Shown one piece after another: positions 7,971 to 17,648 of a DNA stretch of 64,000 bases (position 1 is its first letter; each line of letters starts with the position of its first letter). The stretch lies in contig CAKULK010000005.1 in NCBI GenBank assembly GCA_934667275.1, positions 62,001 to 126,000 on the forward strand, given 5' to 3'. The position numbers and the translations under genes were made by a program. Origin of the DNA: an uncultured Bacteroidales bacterium (GTDB lineage Bacteria; Bacteroidota; Bacteroidia; Bacteroidales; Paludibacteraceae). The notes under the pieces are model-generated. The model was given only the letters and a program-made list of their open reading frames with translations, searched no databases and had not been told where the DNA came from.

Positions 7971-8803
7971 TGTTTTTATATCCAAATTGTAAAATAAACC
8001 TTGGACTTCGTGTCGTCCGCAAACGTCCTGACGGTTACCATGACTTGGAAACTGTTTTCTATCCCGTTTATGGTCTCCACGACGACTTGGAGATAACCTC
8101 CTCGGACAAGTTTCTTTTCGAACAAGATGGAATAGCCGTCGATTGCGATATGGATGATAATCTGATAGTTAAGTGCTATCGCATGATGCAGTCACACTAT
8201 CCGCAGGTGGGCAATGTGCATATCCGTTTCCGCAAGAATATCCCATTTGGCGCGGGTTTGGGCGGTGGTAGCAGCGATGCTGCCCATACCGCGTTGGCAC
8301 TCAACGAATTGTTCAACCTCGGCTTGACTAAATCCCGACTTGCCGCTCTTGTCCGCCCGTTAGGCGCTGATTGTCCTTTTTTCATCTACAACACCCCCTG
8401 TTATGCAGAAGGTATTGGTGATAAACTCTCTCCTATTCCATTATCTCTCAGCGGTTTACGTCTCATTCTTATCAAGCCGGATATTGCTGTCAGCACACGC
8501 GACGCCTATTCGGGCATTATCCTCCACCCCGAGGCTACTGGACACATCTTCCACGCACTGCAGCAGCATACCCCGATCATCAATCTTTTCCCGTTGCTGC
8601 ACAACGATTTTGAGCAAACAGTCTTTCCGCTTCACTCCGATTTGGCAAAAATAAAAGAGCAACTGCTCTCCGCAGATGCTCTCTATGCCTCTATGTCTGG
8701 ATCGGGGTCCACTATTTTTGCGCTCTTTGACGGTGCCAACACACAAGACATTCAAATCTCTTGCAATCAGCCGTTTACGACGCTTATCGACACCATCCTT
8801 TAA
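7970..8803 (+). CDS. ispE: 4-diphosphocytidyl-2-C-methyl-D-erythritol kinase
   Basis: Phosphorylates CDP-methylerythritol in the MEP (non-mevalonate) isoprenoid pathway, in the cytoplasm. It is a GHMP kinase: the N-terminal KINLGLRVVRKRPDGYHDLETVF block binds substrate, the glycine-rich ATP loop is FGAGLGGGSSDAA (about residues 94-106), and the C-terminal SGSGSTIFALF is the third GHMP motif. Length 277 is normal. Another MEP-pathway gene, ispF, lies at 49558, so isoprenoids in this organism come from this route. The gene follows the export permease after a 62-bp spacer that holds a short 11-bp repeat array. Confidence 0.93.
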   Translation: MFLYPNCKINLGLRVVRKRPDGYHDLETVFYPVYGLHDDLEITSSDKFLFEQDGIAVDCDMDDNLIVKCYRMMQSHYPQVGNVHIRFRKNIPFGAGLGGGSSDAAHTALALNELFNLGLTKSRLAALVRPLGADCPFFIYNTPCYAEGIGDKLSPIPLSLSGLRLILIKPDIAVSTRDAYSGIILHPEATGHIFHALQQHTPIINLFPLLHNDFEQTVFPLHSDLAKIKEQLLSADALYASMSGSGSTIFALFDGANTQDIQISCNQPFTTLIDTIL

Positions 8804-8816
8804 TCACAGACTGACA

Positions 8817-9980
8817 TCAGTCTTTTTCTCCCTCCACTTGTGGTAAAACAATTCGGAATGTGGTGCCTACTCCTATTTGTGACTGTTTCACAAACAACTT
8901 GCCATGGTGGAACCCTTCGATAATGCGCTTGCTCAAACTCAATCCTAACCCCCACCCTCTTTTCTTGCTTGTATATCCGGGACGGAAAATAGTCTTGAAC
9001 CGGCGTCTGTCTATCCCTTTCCCTGTATCTGTCACATCCACATACACCTTGTTATCAGCACTTTGCACCACTATCGTAATCTTCCCGACACCTTCCATAG
9101 AGTCTATGGCGTTCTTGCACAAATTCTCAATCACCCATTCAAACAGCGGCACACACATTTTCACTTCGCACAACTCCACCCCTTCTGCCTGCAACGTATA
9201 TTCCACCTTATTTGACGTGCGCGCGCGCATGTAATCCACCGCTTCTCTCACCACAGGCAACAAAGCATGCACTTCCACATCAGGTTCGGAACCTATTTTC
9301 GAAAAACGCTCTGCTATCACCTGCAATCGCCTTATGTCCTCGTCCATTTGCGGCAAGAGAGGGTCTTCCGGATAGCGTGCTTTCAGCAATTCGTTCCATG
9401 CATTCAGCGATGAAATGGGTGTTCCCAACTGGTGTGCAGTTTCTTTCGATAGTCCCACCCAAAGGCTGTTCTGCTCACTACGTTGTGCAATTATCAGCGT
9501 TATCACGGCTATTGCCAAACATGCCAGAATCAGCGAAAACTCTATATACGGAAAATAATACAGCCTTCGTAGCAAATTCGAGTCCTCATAATAGATATAT
9601 TGTACCAAATCGTCTGATATTCGTACTTCCAGAGGCTCTTGCGATGCGCGCAAACCGGCAATCTTTTTGGCATAAAATTCCTCCACATTGCGCTTGGGCT
9701 CGTTCACATTTCTCGATAGAAGCAGTTGATAATCAGCATCCACCATGTACACAGGAATGGTAGTATTCCCCTCCATCACTTGCAAAAGGAAATCTATATT
9801 CTCATCTTCGCCTGCCAATATAAACTGCCTCGTTGCTTCTGCCCAAAGTTCCATCTTTTTGTGCTCCTCGTCTGCCAATTGTTTGGCGATATAATTGGTG
9901 TATAGCACACTGATTACCACCACGATAAGCAGTAGTCCCAAAATTATCGTACTGATATTGTTCAGCGAAAGGCGTTTCAT
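8817..9980 (-). CDS. Membrane sensor histidine kinase (orphan)
   Basis: A two-component sensor that autophosphorylates on His in response to an unknown signal. Two membrane helices (about 9-30 and 146-166) flank a periplasmic domain of roughly 115 residues. There is no evident HAMP domain: the second helix runs almost straight into the H-box KETAHQLGTPISS with H183. The ATPase domain has the N-box WVIENLCKNAIDSMEG, G1 DTGKGID and G2 GWGLGLSL. No response-regulator gene is adjacent. The reading frame converges on ispE with a 13-bp gap and is divergent from the sugar-dehydratase gene, each with its own promoter. Confidence 0.88.
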   Translation of the reverse strand: MKRLSLNNISTIILGLLLIVVVISVLYTNYIAKQLADEEHKKMELWAEATRQFILAGEDENIDFLLQVMEGNTTIPVYMVDADYQLLLSRNVNEPKRNVEEFYAKKIAGLRASQEPLEVRISDDLVQYIYYEDSNLLRRLYYFPYIEFSLILACLAIAVITLIIAQRSEQNSLWVGLSKETAHQLGTPISSLNAWNELLKARYPEDPLLPQMDEDIRRLQVIAERFSKIGSEPDVEVHALLPVVREAVDYMRARTSNKVEYTLQAEGVELCEVKMCVPLFEWVIENLCKNAIDSMEGVGKITIVVQSADNKVYVDVTDTGKGIDRRRFKTIFRPGYTSKKRGWGLGLSLSKRIIEGFHHGKLFVKQSQIGVGTTFRIVLPQVEGEKD

Positions 9981-10025
9981 CTTCTCAATAGTTTTTTCTC
10001 ATCTGTTTCTTCCAAAATCCGTTTG

Positions 10026-10057
10026 CAAAGATACAAAATATTTCTCACCCGCACAAT
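10026..10057 (-). promoter_or_regulatory. Promoter of the sensor kinase gene
   Basis: Minus strand TATCTTTG (10033 to 10026) with ATTG about 20 bp upstream (10057-10054). It fits the Bacteroidetes consensus. Confidence 0.6.
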
Positions 10058-10083
10058 CTCAAATACGTATTTTCCACTTTTCG

Positions 10084-10115
10084 TTTGGCTTTCTCAAAAA
10101 AAAGTAGTACCTTTG
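10084..10115 (+). promoter_or_regulatory. Promoter of the NDP-sugar dehydratase/epimerase gene
   Basis: TTTG at 10084-10087, 20 bp, TACCTTTG at 10108-10115. It decides the start of the next gene: the ATG at 10139 lies downstream of it, whereas the longer open frame from 10085 overlaps the promoter. Confidence 0.7.
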
Positions 10116-10138
10116 CGGACTATTTGGGGTTATTGGTT

Positions 10139-12103
10139 ATGACGCGACTCAAAGAAGTAAAACAATCCGATATATTCTCTCATTTTGTCAATATCGACTA
10201 TTTGCCAAGATGGGGAGTACTTTTATTGGATTTGCTCATTGCGTTAGTGGCTTATGTCATCAGTTATGCCATTGGCAGCAACCTCCTCACCTACGATCCT
10301 TCCGCTTTGCTCCTCCCCATCTGGGGGCAGGTGTTTATTTTGATGGCGGTGCAGACGCTTTTCTTTTGGATATGCCACACCTATTCCGGAATTCTCCGCT
10401 ATTCCACTTTTGTTGACACTACCAAAGTGGCATTATCTTCTTCATTAACTGGAGGTTCTCTCGCCATTATCAACCTCATTTTACGCCACACTTTAGGCAC
10501 TGCGCCTTTCCTAACTTCGGTACTGGTCATTTACATTTTTGTGGCCACCACGCTGCTTTTTGCATGGCGAGTAGCTATTAAAACCACCTTTGAATACCTG
10601 TCGCATCATAATTCAAACGCACGTAAAGTACTCATCTATGGCACACAATCTGCAGGTATCTCCATCGCCAAGATGTTGCGTTCCAATATGGATAGTGCCT
10701 ACATCCCTGTCGGTTTTATTGCCGACCCGTCCGATAATATGCAGCACAACCTGCTTGGGTTGGAGGTCTATCCTCTCAACGGACAACTGATACAACGGAT
10801 GAAAGACAAAGGGGTTAAAGACATCATCATCTCTCCTATCAAGATGAAGAATATCAACCCGTTGCATGACTTGTCCATTTTCATTGACAACGATATTCGC
10901 ATACTCACCACCCCTTATTTCACCGACTATACGCCTCACGATGAACCTGCTACTCAGGGTGAAGATATGGCAAAGCGCATCGGTGCCATCGAGTCTATCA
11001 AAGTGGAAGATTTGCTGGAACGCCCCACTATCAATATCAACACCGAAAACGTCAGCCATATTCTCTCTAATCAAGTGGTACTCATCACGGGTGCAGCGGG
11101 CAGTATCGGTAGTGAAATCGTGCGACAAGTGGCTCAATACCAACCGCATATCATCATTCTTCTTGAGATGGCGGAGTCTCCTCTCCACGATATTTCCATT
11201 GACCTCGCCTCCGAGTTCCCCAAGCAATATTTTGCACACCGCATTGCCGATGTACGGAATCGTGAGATGATGGAAGAAGTTTTCGATGAATACCGCCCCG
11301 ACATCGTCTTCCATGCGGCTGCATACAAGCATGTACCGCTTATGGAGGAGTTCCCTACACAAGCAGTATTGGCTAACGTATTGGGAACCAAGAATGTAGC
11401 GGATATGGCGGTCAAGTACAGTGCCCAACGCTTTATCATGATTTCCACCGACAAAGCGGTCAACCCGACCAATGTGATGGGAGCCTCCAAACGCATTGCC
11501 GAAATCTATGTGCAATCCCTCTATCGCAAACTTTCCACTATGCAACCCGATTGCACCAAGTTCATCACCACACGATTTGGCAATGTCTTGGGGAGCAATG
11601 GCTCTGTGGTACCGTTCTTCAAAAAGCAGATTGCCGCAGGCGGACCGGTCACGGTCACCCATCCTGACATCATTCGCTATTTTATGACTATTCCCGAAGC
11701 CAGTTGTCTGGTTCTTGAGGCAGCCACACTTGGTAACGGCGGAGAGATATTCTGTTTCGACATGGGACACCCCGTTCGCATTGCTGACTTGGCTAAAAAT
11801 ATGATTCGCTTGGCGGGTTTCACTCCGGGCAAAGATATTCAGATTGTCTATACGGGGTTGCGTCCTGGCGAAAAACTCTACGAAGAACTGCTTAGTCAAA
11901 AGGAATTCACGATTCCCACACCCAACGAGAAAATCCTCATTGCCAAAGTTTGCGAATACAACTACGATGCTGTTTCCATTAAGATTCAGCAACTTATTGA
12001 TGATGCTTTCGCAGGCAAAGTCTTCCCTACGGTCAAACTCATGAAGGAGATTGTACCTGAATTTAAGAGCAAGAACTCCATTTACGAACAACTTGACAAA
12101 TAA
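10139..12103 (+). CDS. Membrane NDP-sugar 4,6-dehydratase/epimerase (CapD/WbpM/PglF type)
   Basis: An inner-membrane enzyme that modifies a UDP-sugar, probably UDP-GlcNAc to a 4-keto-6-deoxy form, for surface polysaccharide. The N-terminal 150 residues contain four hydrophobic helices. A first Rossmann-like domain (about 155-270) is followed by the catalytic short-chain dehydrogenase domain with LITGAAGSIGSEIV (NAD binding, near residue 320). The block STDKAVNPTNVMGASKRIAE follows; in the WbpM/PglF family this block replaces the usual YxxxK and holds the conserved Met and Lys. 654 residues is typical of the long class. It is followed 15 bp later by a WecA-like transferase, so the two probably act in one glycan pathway. 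Confidence 0.87.
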   Translation: MTRLKEVKQSDIFSHFVNIDYLPRWGVLLLDLLIALVAYVISYAIGSNLLTYDPSALLLPIWGQVFILMAVQTLFFWICHTYSGILRYSTFVDTTKVALSSSLTGGSLAIINLILRHTLGTAPFLTSVLVIYIFVATTLLFAWRVAIKTTFEYLSHHNSNARKVLIYGTQSAGISIAKMLRSNMDSAYIPVGFIADPSDNMQHNLLGLEVYPLNGQLIQRMKDKGVKDIIISPIKMKNINPLHDLSIFIDNDIRILTTPYFTDYTPHDEPATQGEDMAKRIGAIESIKVEDLLERPTININTENVSHILSNQVVLITGAAGSIGSEIVRQVAQYQPHIIILLEMAESPLHDISIDLASEFPKQYFAHRIADVRNREMMEEVFDEYRPDIVFHAAAYKHVPLMEEFPTQAVLANVLGTKNVADMAVKYSAQRFIMISTDKAVNPTNVMGASKRIAEIYVQSLYRKLSTMQPDCTKFITTRFGNVLGSNGSVVPFFKKQIAAGGPVTVTHPDIIRYFMTIPEASCLVLEAATLGNGGEIFCFDMGHPVRIADLAKNMIRLAGFTPGKDIQIVYTGLRPGEKLYEELLSQKEFTIPTPNEKILIAKVCEYNYDAVSIKIQQLIDDAFAGKVFPTVKLMKEIVPEFKSKNSIYEQLDK

Positions 12104-12118
12104 CTACGTTTCTTTCTA

Positions 12119-13315
12119 ATGTCCACGACCGCCATCATCCTCATTTGTGTTTTTCTGGCATTCACGCTCACGTGGATTGTTTATCCCGTGGCATTCCGTT
12201 TTGCCAAGAAACATCATATTGTGGATAATCCGGATGCCCGCAAACTGCAACGTTATCCCATACCGGTCTTGGGTGGTGTAGCCATTGCTGTTGGTATGAC
12301 CATCCCTATTGCCATCACCACGGCATATTTTGACTGGGGTGCACTCATCTATATCTTCGTCTTTATGGCTATTATGCTGGTTATCGGTGTATTGGATGAT
12401 TTATACAACCTCTCTGCAACCCTCCGTTTCGCACTCGAATTATTCATTGTTGGAGCGTATATTTATGTCAGCGGCTCAATGATTGATAGTTTCCATGGAC
12501 TTTGGGGTATTACTACAATCCCTTTATGTATAGGTATCCCGCTCAGCATCATTGCAGGAGTAGGTATTATCAACAGCATCAATCTCATCGATGGCGTTGA
12601 TGGTTATTCATCCGGCTTTGGAATCATGGCATGCACTATCTTCAGCATTCTGTTCTTGCAAATGGGTGAATATGAGTTCGCCTGCTTCACACTCATTTGC
12701 GCAGGTAGTATCATCCCTTTCTATTGCCACAATGCGTTTGGGCAAAAAACCAAGATGTATATTGGCGATGGAGGCACCCTGATGTTAGGTACCGTGATGA
12801 GTTGCTGCATCTTCCACATATTGTCCGTCAATTCTCCGTGTTCCCAACTCGGTCAAGAAGGTTTTGGGCTGGTAGCATTTTGCCTCGCTGTCATGTGTTT
12901 GCCAATTTTCGACACAGTACGCGTCATGTGCTGGCGCTTGGCACACCGCATCTCTCCATTCACTCCGGATCGCACCCACCTCCATCATTTGTATCTTGAC
13001 CTCGGTTTCTCTCACATAGGCACTGCAATGATGATTTTGCTCACCAATATCTTCATCATCCTCTGCTGGTGGTTAAGTTTTCGTTTGGGCATGAGCATCA
13101 ATGGGCAGTTCTACATCGTCATCACGCTTGGTCTGCTCGCCACATTTGTGTTCTATCCGTGGATGCGAGGTTGCATTCGCCGCCGCAACGGAGTCTATCG
13201 CATAATGACACGCATTGGACACTGGTCACATTTCGAACGTAAAGGGCTGTGGCGTGCTGCGCAGCAGATTGTAGATGGCGAATGGAGGAAGAAAGAGAGA
13301 ACTGCAAATAGTTAA
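12119..13315 (+). CDS. WecA/TagO-like undecaprenyl-phosphate GlcNAc-1-phosphate transferase
   Basis: An MraY-family inner-membrane enzyme that starts surface-glycan synthesis by loading a sugar phosphate onto undecaprenyl phosphate. About eleven hydrophobic helices are present. Visible family motifs: an Asn-Pro-Asp-Ala-Arg-Lys segment (HHIVDNPDARKLQRYPIP), the Asp-rich GVLDDLYNL, the NLIDGVDGYSSGFGIM loop that contributes catalytic and metal-binding aspartates, and the HxH-like DRTHLHHLYLDLGFSH near residue 284, which is typical of WecA rather than MraY. Length 398 is somewhat above the norm because of a basic C-terminal tail. It directly follows the NDP-sugar dehydratase. Confidence 0.87.
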   Translation: MSTTAIILICVFLAFTLTWIVYPVAFRFAKKHHIVDNPDARKLQRYPIPVLGGVAIAVGMTIPIAITTAYFDWGALIYIFVFMAIMLVIGVLDDLYNLSATLRFALELFIVGAYIYVSGSMIDSFHGLWGITTIPLCIGIPLSIIAGVGIINSINLIDGVDGYSSGFGIMACTIFSILFLQMGEYEFACFTLICAGSIIPFYCHNAFGQKTKMYIGDGGTLMLGTVMSCCIFHILSVNSPCSQLGQEGFGLVAFCLAVMCLPIFDTVRVMCWRLAHRISPFTPDRTHLHHLYLDLGFSHIGTAMMILLTNIFIILCWWLSFRLGMSINGQFYIVITLGLLATFVFYPWMRGCIRRRNGVYRIMTRIGHWSHFERKGLWRAAQQIVDGEWRKKERTANS

Positions 13316-13332
13316 TTATTACATACTGATAT

Positions 13333-14289
13333 ATGGCATTTTTTGGCTTTTTCGGCAAAGAAAAGAAAGAGACCTTAGACAAAGGGTTGGAAAAAAGTAA
13401 GGAATCTGTTCTCGGCAAGATTGGACGTGCCATTGCAGGCAAATCTACCGTGGATGATGATGTTCTCGACAACTTGGAGGAGGCTCTTATCACTTCTGAT
13501 GTGGGAGTCGAAACCACGTTACGTATCATTGAACGCATTCAAGAGCGCGTGAAACGCGATAAATACATGGGAACGGCAGAACTCAACCGCATTCTCGTGG
13601 AAGAAGTGTCTGCGTTATTGGCAGAGAACAACACCACGCAAGCATCCGATTTTTCCGAACCCTTGCCGCACAAGCCTTATGTCATTATGGTAGTTGGGGT
13701 AAACGGCGTAGGCAAAACCACCACCATTGGCAAACTTGCCTACCAATACAAACAAGCAGGCAAAAAGGTTTATCTCGGGGCGGCTGACACTTTCCGCGCT
13801 GCCGCAGTAGAACAACTCTGCATTTGGGGAGAGCGTGTGGGTGTACCTGTTATCAAACAGCAGCAAGGCTCCGATCCTGCCAGTGTCGCCTACGACACAT
13901 TGGCGAGTGCCAAAGCCAATTATGCTGATGTGGTACTCATCGACACCGCAGGACGCTTGCACAACAAAGTCAATTTGATGAACGAACTTACCAAAATCAA
14001 AAATGTCATGCAAAAGGTAGTCCCTGATGCTCCCCATGATGTGATGCTGGTTTTGGACGGCAGTACAGGGCAGAATGCTTTCGAACAGGCCAAGCAATTC
14101 ACCCGTGCAACGCAGGTTACCTCGTTGGCTATCACCAAGTTGGATGGTACTGCAAAAGGTGGCGTCGTAATTGGTATTAGCGACCAATTCAAGATTCCTG
14201 TTCGCTATATCGGTCTTGGCGAAAAGATGGAGGACCTGCAAGTTTTTAATCGTGAAGAGTTCGTCAAGTCATTATTGCAGAATATGTAA
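13333..14289 (+). CDS. ftsY: Signal recognition particle receptor FtsY
   Basis: The membrane-docking GTPase that receives ribosome-SRP complexes during co-translational insertion. It has a short N-terminal A region, a helical N domain (about 15-95) and the G domain with G1 GVNGVGKTTTIGKLA (about 121-135), G2 DTFRAAAVEQL, G3 DTAGR and G4 TKLDG. The C-terminal GLGEKMEDLQVFN is typical of FtsY. At 318 residues it lacks the long acidic A domain of Escherichia coli FtsY, as is usual in Bacteroidetes. It starts 17 bp after the glycan transferase gene and may share its transcript. Confidence 0.95.
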   Translation: MAFFGFFGKEKKETLDKGLEKSKESVLGKIGRAIAGKSTVDDDVLDNLEEALITSDVGVETTLRIIERIQERVKRDKYMGTAELNRILVEEVSALLAENNTTQASDFSEPLPHKPYVIMVVGVNGVGKTTTIGKLAYQYKQAGKKVYLGAADTFRAAAVEQLCIWGERVGVPVIKQQQGSDPASVAYDTLASAKANYADVVLIDTAGRLHNKVNLMNELTKIKNVMQKVVPDAPHDVMLVLDGSTGQNAFEQAKQFTRATQVTSLAITKLDGTAKGGVVIGISDQFKIPVRYIGLGEKMEDLQVFNREEFVKSLLQNM

Positions 14290-14350
14290 GCACCGATGAT
14301 GTTGGCATATGAAATCAGAATCTATTTGTATAATATGGTAATATAAGAAT

Positions 14351-15934
14351 ATGGAATTATCTGAACAAGAACAAGTACGCAGACAGAGTCTGCAGACGAT
14401 GCGCGATATGGGGATTAACCCATATCCGGCTGATGAATATGTAGTTACGGGATATTCAAAGGACATCAAAGAGGGTTTCAAAGACGATGACACCACGGCA
14501 GAATGGTACACGGGCAAAGAGGTGCGCATCGCGGGACGACTGATGTCGAAACGAATCATGGGCAAGGCATCGTTTATCGAACTGCAAGACTCGAAAGGGC
14601 GTATACAGGTATATGTAAGCCGTGATGATATCCAGGCGCCTGTACCCGAAGGCGAAACGGCTACTACCGTGGAGCAGCAGATGTACAACGTGGTATTCAA
14701 GAAACTGCTTGACATAGGTGATTTTATCGGTATCGAGGGCTTTGTTTTCCGTACGCAGATGGGCGAGATTTCGGTGCACGCCAAGAAACTGACCGTGCTG
14801 GCGAAGAGTCTGCGCCCGTTGCCGATCGTAAAATACAAAGACGGCGTGGCTTACGACGGGTTCAACGACCCCGAGCAGCGTTACCGCCAGCGTTATGTGG
14901 ACTTGATAGTGAATGACGGCGTGAAGGATGTGTTCCTGAAGCGCGCTACTATCATCCGCACCATGCGCCGCGTGTTCGACGAGGCGGGTTATACTGAGGT
15001 GGAAACACCTATCCTGCAGCAGATTGCGGGCGGCGCATCGGCGCGTCCGTTTATCACGCACCACAATGCGCTGGATGTGGATATGTACCTGCGTATTGCC
15101 ACCGAGTTGTACCTGAAGCGGCTGATTGTCGGCGGTTTCGAGGGTGTGTACGAGATCGGGCGCAACTTCCGCAACGAGGGTATGGACCGTAGCCACAACC
15201 CCGAGTTTACCTGTATGGAGTTGTACGTACAATACAAGGACTACAACTGGATGATGTCGTTTACGGAGCACCTCTTGGAGACCATTGCGATTGCCGTGAA
15301 CGGTACGACAAAAGTGCAGATTGGCGACCACGAAGTGGATTTCAAGGCACCATATCGCCGCTTGCCGATTTTGGATGCTATCCATGAAAAAACGGGGCTT
15401 GACCTCTCCACGATGAGCGAAGACGAGATTCGCGAGGTGGCAAAGAAATACGGTGTGGAGGACACCGAACACATGGGCAAAGGCAAACTGATTGACGAGA
15501 TATTCGGCGAGACCTGCGAGGGTTCGTTTATCCAGCCTACCTTTATCACCGACTACCCTGTGGAGATGTCGCCGCTGACGAAGATGCACCGCTCGAAGCC
15601 CGGTCTGACGGAGCGTTTCGAGTTGATGGTGAACGGCAAGGAGTTGGCAAATGCGTACAGCGAGTTGAATGACCCGATTGACCAATACAACCGCTTTGTG
15701 GAGCAGATGAAACTGGCGGACAAAGGCGACGACGAAGCGATGGTGATTGACCACGACTTTATGCGTGCGCTCGAATACGGTATGCCGCCCACCTCGGGTA
15801 TCGGTATCGGTATCGACCGCCTGGCTATTCTGATGACCGGTCAACCGACCATCCAAGAGGTACTTCTTTTCCCGACGATGAAACCGGAAGTGAGTGCCCA
15901 ATCGCCCGCAAAAACGGTAGAGCAGGAGTCCTAA
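14351..15934 (+). CDS. lysS: Lysyl-tRNA synthetase, class II
   Basis: Charges tRNA-Lys in the cytoplasm. The N-terminal OB-fold domain binds the anticodon (about residues 55-165). The class II catalytic core follows: motif 1 around VFDEAGYTEVETPIL, motif 2 around RNFRNEGMDRSHNPEFTCMELY, motif 3 around GIGIGIDRLAILMTG. 527 residues is a compact form, without the extra C-terminal domain that some Bacteroides enzymes carry. The gene has its own ATG close to an AT-rich leader and is followed after 34 bp by pgi in the same direction. A local shift to G/C-rich third positions begins here and continues through pgi. Confidence 0.95.
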   Translation: MELSEQEQVRRQSLQTMRDMGINPYPADEYVVTGYSKDIKEGFKDDDTTAEWYTGKEVRIAGRLMSKRIMGKASFIELQDSKGRIQVYVSRDDIQAPVPEGETATTVEQQMYNVVFKKLLDIGDFIGIEGFVFRTQMGEISVHAKKLTVLAKSLRPLPIVKYKDGVAYDGFNDPEQRYRQRYVDLIVNDGVKDVFLKRATIIRTMRRVFDEAGYTEVETPILQQIAGGASARPFITHHNALDVDMYLRIATELYLKRLIVGGFEGVYEIGRNFRNEGMDRSHNPEFTCMELYVQYKDYNWMMSFTEHLLETIAIAVNGTTKVQIGDHEVDFKAPYRRLPILDAIHEKTGLDLSTMSEDEIREVAKKYGVEDTEHMGKGKLIDEIFGETCEGSFIQPTFITDYPVEMSPLTKMHRSKPGLTERFELMVNGKELANAYSELNDPIDQYNRFVEQMKLADKGDDEAMVIDHDFMRALEYGMPPTSGIGIGIDRLAILMTGQPTIQEVLLFPTMKPEVSAQSPAKTVEQES

Positions 15935-15968
15935 TTAAGTTTGTATATTGATTTTTAAGGTATAAGAT

Positions 15969-17297
15969 ATGAAAGATATTCAATTTTCCTACGCCAAAGC
16001 CGTGAGTGCCGAGGCGGTAAATGCCTACAAGGAGCAAGTAGCCGCTTGCCAGGAGATGCTCGTTAAGGGTACCGGCAAAGGCAACGATTTCTTAGGTTGG
16101 ATGAACCTCCCCGAGGACATCAAACCGCAGTTGGAGGATATTCAGGCTACAGCCGAACTGCTCCGCAAAGAGTGCGAGGTGATTGTCTGCATCGGTATTG
16201 GCGGTTCGTATCTCGGTGCGAAAGCCGTGATTGACGCGCTGTCGTCTTCGTTCGCATACCTCGAGGGCAACAAACCCGCTATTGTCTATGCCGGTCAGAA
16301 TATCGGCGAGGACTATCTGTATGAGTTGCAGAACCTGCTGAAAGATAAGCGTTTCGGTATTATCTGTATCTCCAAATCGGGTACGACGACCGAGCCCGCT
16401 TTGGCTTTCCGCCTGCTCAAGACCCAACTCGAGAAGCAACAGGGCGTAGAGGCTGCGCAGAAACTGATTGTCTGCATTACGGACGCCAAGAAAGGCGCGC
16501 TCCGCACGCTGGCAACCCAAGAGGGTTACAAGACTTTCGTGATTGAGGACAATATCGGCGGACGTTTCTCGGTGCTTTCGCCCGTAGGTCTACTGCCTAT
16601 CGCTTGTGCCGGTTTCGACATCAAAGCGCTCATCGACGGTGCAGCCCGTATGGCTGAGGTGTGCGGTATCAACACGCCGTTTGAACAGAACCCCGCTGCG
16701 CAATATGCGGCTGCCCGCAACAGCATCTACTCGGAGCAGGGCAAGAAGATAGAGTTGCTCGTCAATTTCCACCCGAAATTGCACTATGTGAGCGAGTGGT
16801 GGAAACAACTCTACGGAGAGTCGGAGGGCAAAGACCACAAGGGTATCTTCCCTGCAAGCGTGGACTTCACGACCGACCTGCACTCGATGGGACAATATAT
16901 CCAGGACGGTGAGCGCCACCTCTTCGAGACCGTTATTTCGGTAGAGCAACCCAACCACAAAGTGGAGTTCCCGTTTGACGAGGCTAACCTCGATGGGCTG
17001 AATTTCCTTGCCGGCAAGCGCGTGGACGAGGTGAATAAGATGGCGGAACTCGGAACAATGCTTGCGCACGTGGACGGCGGTGTGCCTAATATGAAGATTA
17101 CGATGCCGTTGCTCAACGAGTACTACCTCGGCGAATTGATTTATTTCTTCGAGCGTGCGTGCGGTATCTCGGGTTATATCCTCGGTGTCAATCCGTTCAA
17201 CCAACCTGGTGTGGAGGCATACAAGAAGAATATGTTTGCCCTCCTCGACAAACCCGGCTACGAGGCAGAGTCGAAAGCCATCAAGGCAAGATTGTAA
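15969..17297 (+). CDS. pgi: Glucose-6-phosphate isomerase
   Basis: Interconverts glucose 6-phosphate and fructose 6-phosphate in glycolysis and gluconeogenesis. The short (about 440-residue) bacterial form. Phosphate-binding SKSGTTTEPALAFRLL (around residue 137), a catalytic block GESEGKDHKGIFPASVDFTTDLHSMGQ with the Glu near residue 285, and the C-terminal QPGVEAYKKNMFALL with the base-assisting Lys are all present. It is the last gene of this plus-strand run and is followed by a hairpin terminator. Confidence 0.95.
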   Translation: MKDIQFSYAKAVSAEAVNAYKEQVAACQEMLVKGTGKGNDFLGWMNLPEDIKPQLEDIQATAELLRKECEVIVCIGIGGSYLGAKAVIDALSSSFAYLEGNKPAIVYAGQNIGEDYLYELQNLLKDKRFGIICISKSGTTTEPALAFRLLKTQLEKQQGVEAAQKLIVCITDAKKGALRTLATQEGYKTFVIEDNIGGRFSVLSPVGLLPIACAGFDIKALIDGAARMAEVCGINTPFEQNPAAQYAAARNSIYSEQGKKIELLVNFHPKLHYVSEWWKQLYGESEGKDHKGIFPASVDFTTDLHSMGQYIQDGERHLFETVISVEQPNHKVEFPFDEANLDGLNFLAGKRVDEVNKMAELGTMLAHVDGGVPNMKITMPLLNEYYLGELIYFFERACGISGYILGVNPFNQPGVEAYKKNMFALLDKPGYEAESKAIKARL

Positions 17298-17318
17298 TTA
17301 TCTGCATACATACACACA

Positions 17319-17347
17319 AATAGCGGCACTCAATGCCGCTATTCTTG
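17319..17347 (+). terminator. Hairpin terminator after pgi
   Basis: AATAGCGGCA-CTCAA-TGCCGCTATT (17319-17343), a 10-bp perfect stem with a 5-base loop, 21 bases after the pgi stop. The T tract behind it is weak (CTTGTAT), so termination may be partial or act on both strands between converging genes. Confidence 0.6.
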
Positions 17348-17368
17348 TATATATAAGTCCTTGCAAAA

Positions 17369-17647
17369 TTATCCGAATAGGTCGGAATGAGTACCTGTCT
17401 CAAGAAATATCAATATCAATTCTTCATCGTGTTGTTCCCACACCAACAACCAATCGGGTTCTATATGACATTCCCATTCTCCAGCACGTTTACCAACCAA
17501 CTTGTGTGGATGATATGATTGGGGTAATGTGCCTTCACTTGCCAATATCTCAATGGTTTGACGCAGTTTGGACATATCATACCCACGTTTTACCAGTAGT
17601 TTGTACCTTTTGCGAAAGGCATTGGTATATACAACAGAGTATGCCAT
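17369..17647 (-). CDS. YafQ-family mRNA interferase toxin
   Basis: A RelE-superfamily ribosome-dependent endoribonuclease. The 92 residues match YafQ closely at the C-terminal half: HKLVGKRAGEWECHIEPDWLLVW and ETGTHSDLFG. H48, H61, D65 and H87 stand where the catalytic residues of Escherichia coli YafQ (H50, H63, D67, H87) would be, so the toxin looks active. It follows the antitoxin gene with one base between them, the standard antitoxin-first order. The toxin is usually neutralised by a tight complex with the antitoxin, which also represses the operon. Confidence 0.88.
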   Translation of the reverse strand: MAYSVVYTNAFRKRYKLLVKRGYDMSKLRQTIEILASEGTLPQSYHPHKLVGKRAGEWECHIEPDWLLVWEQHDEELILIFLETGTHSDLFG

Positions 17648-17648
17648 A

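Noticed and set aside
14456..15901. A long minus-strand open frame opposite lysS
   Set aside because: It is a composition artefact of the G/C-rich third positions of lysS; there is no start signal or family match.
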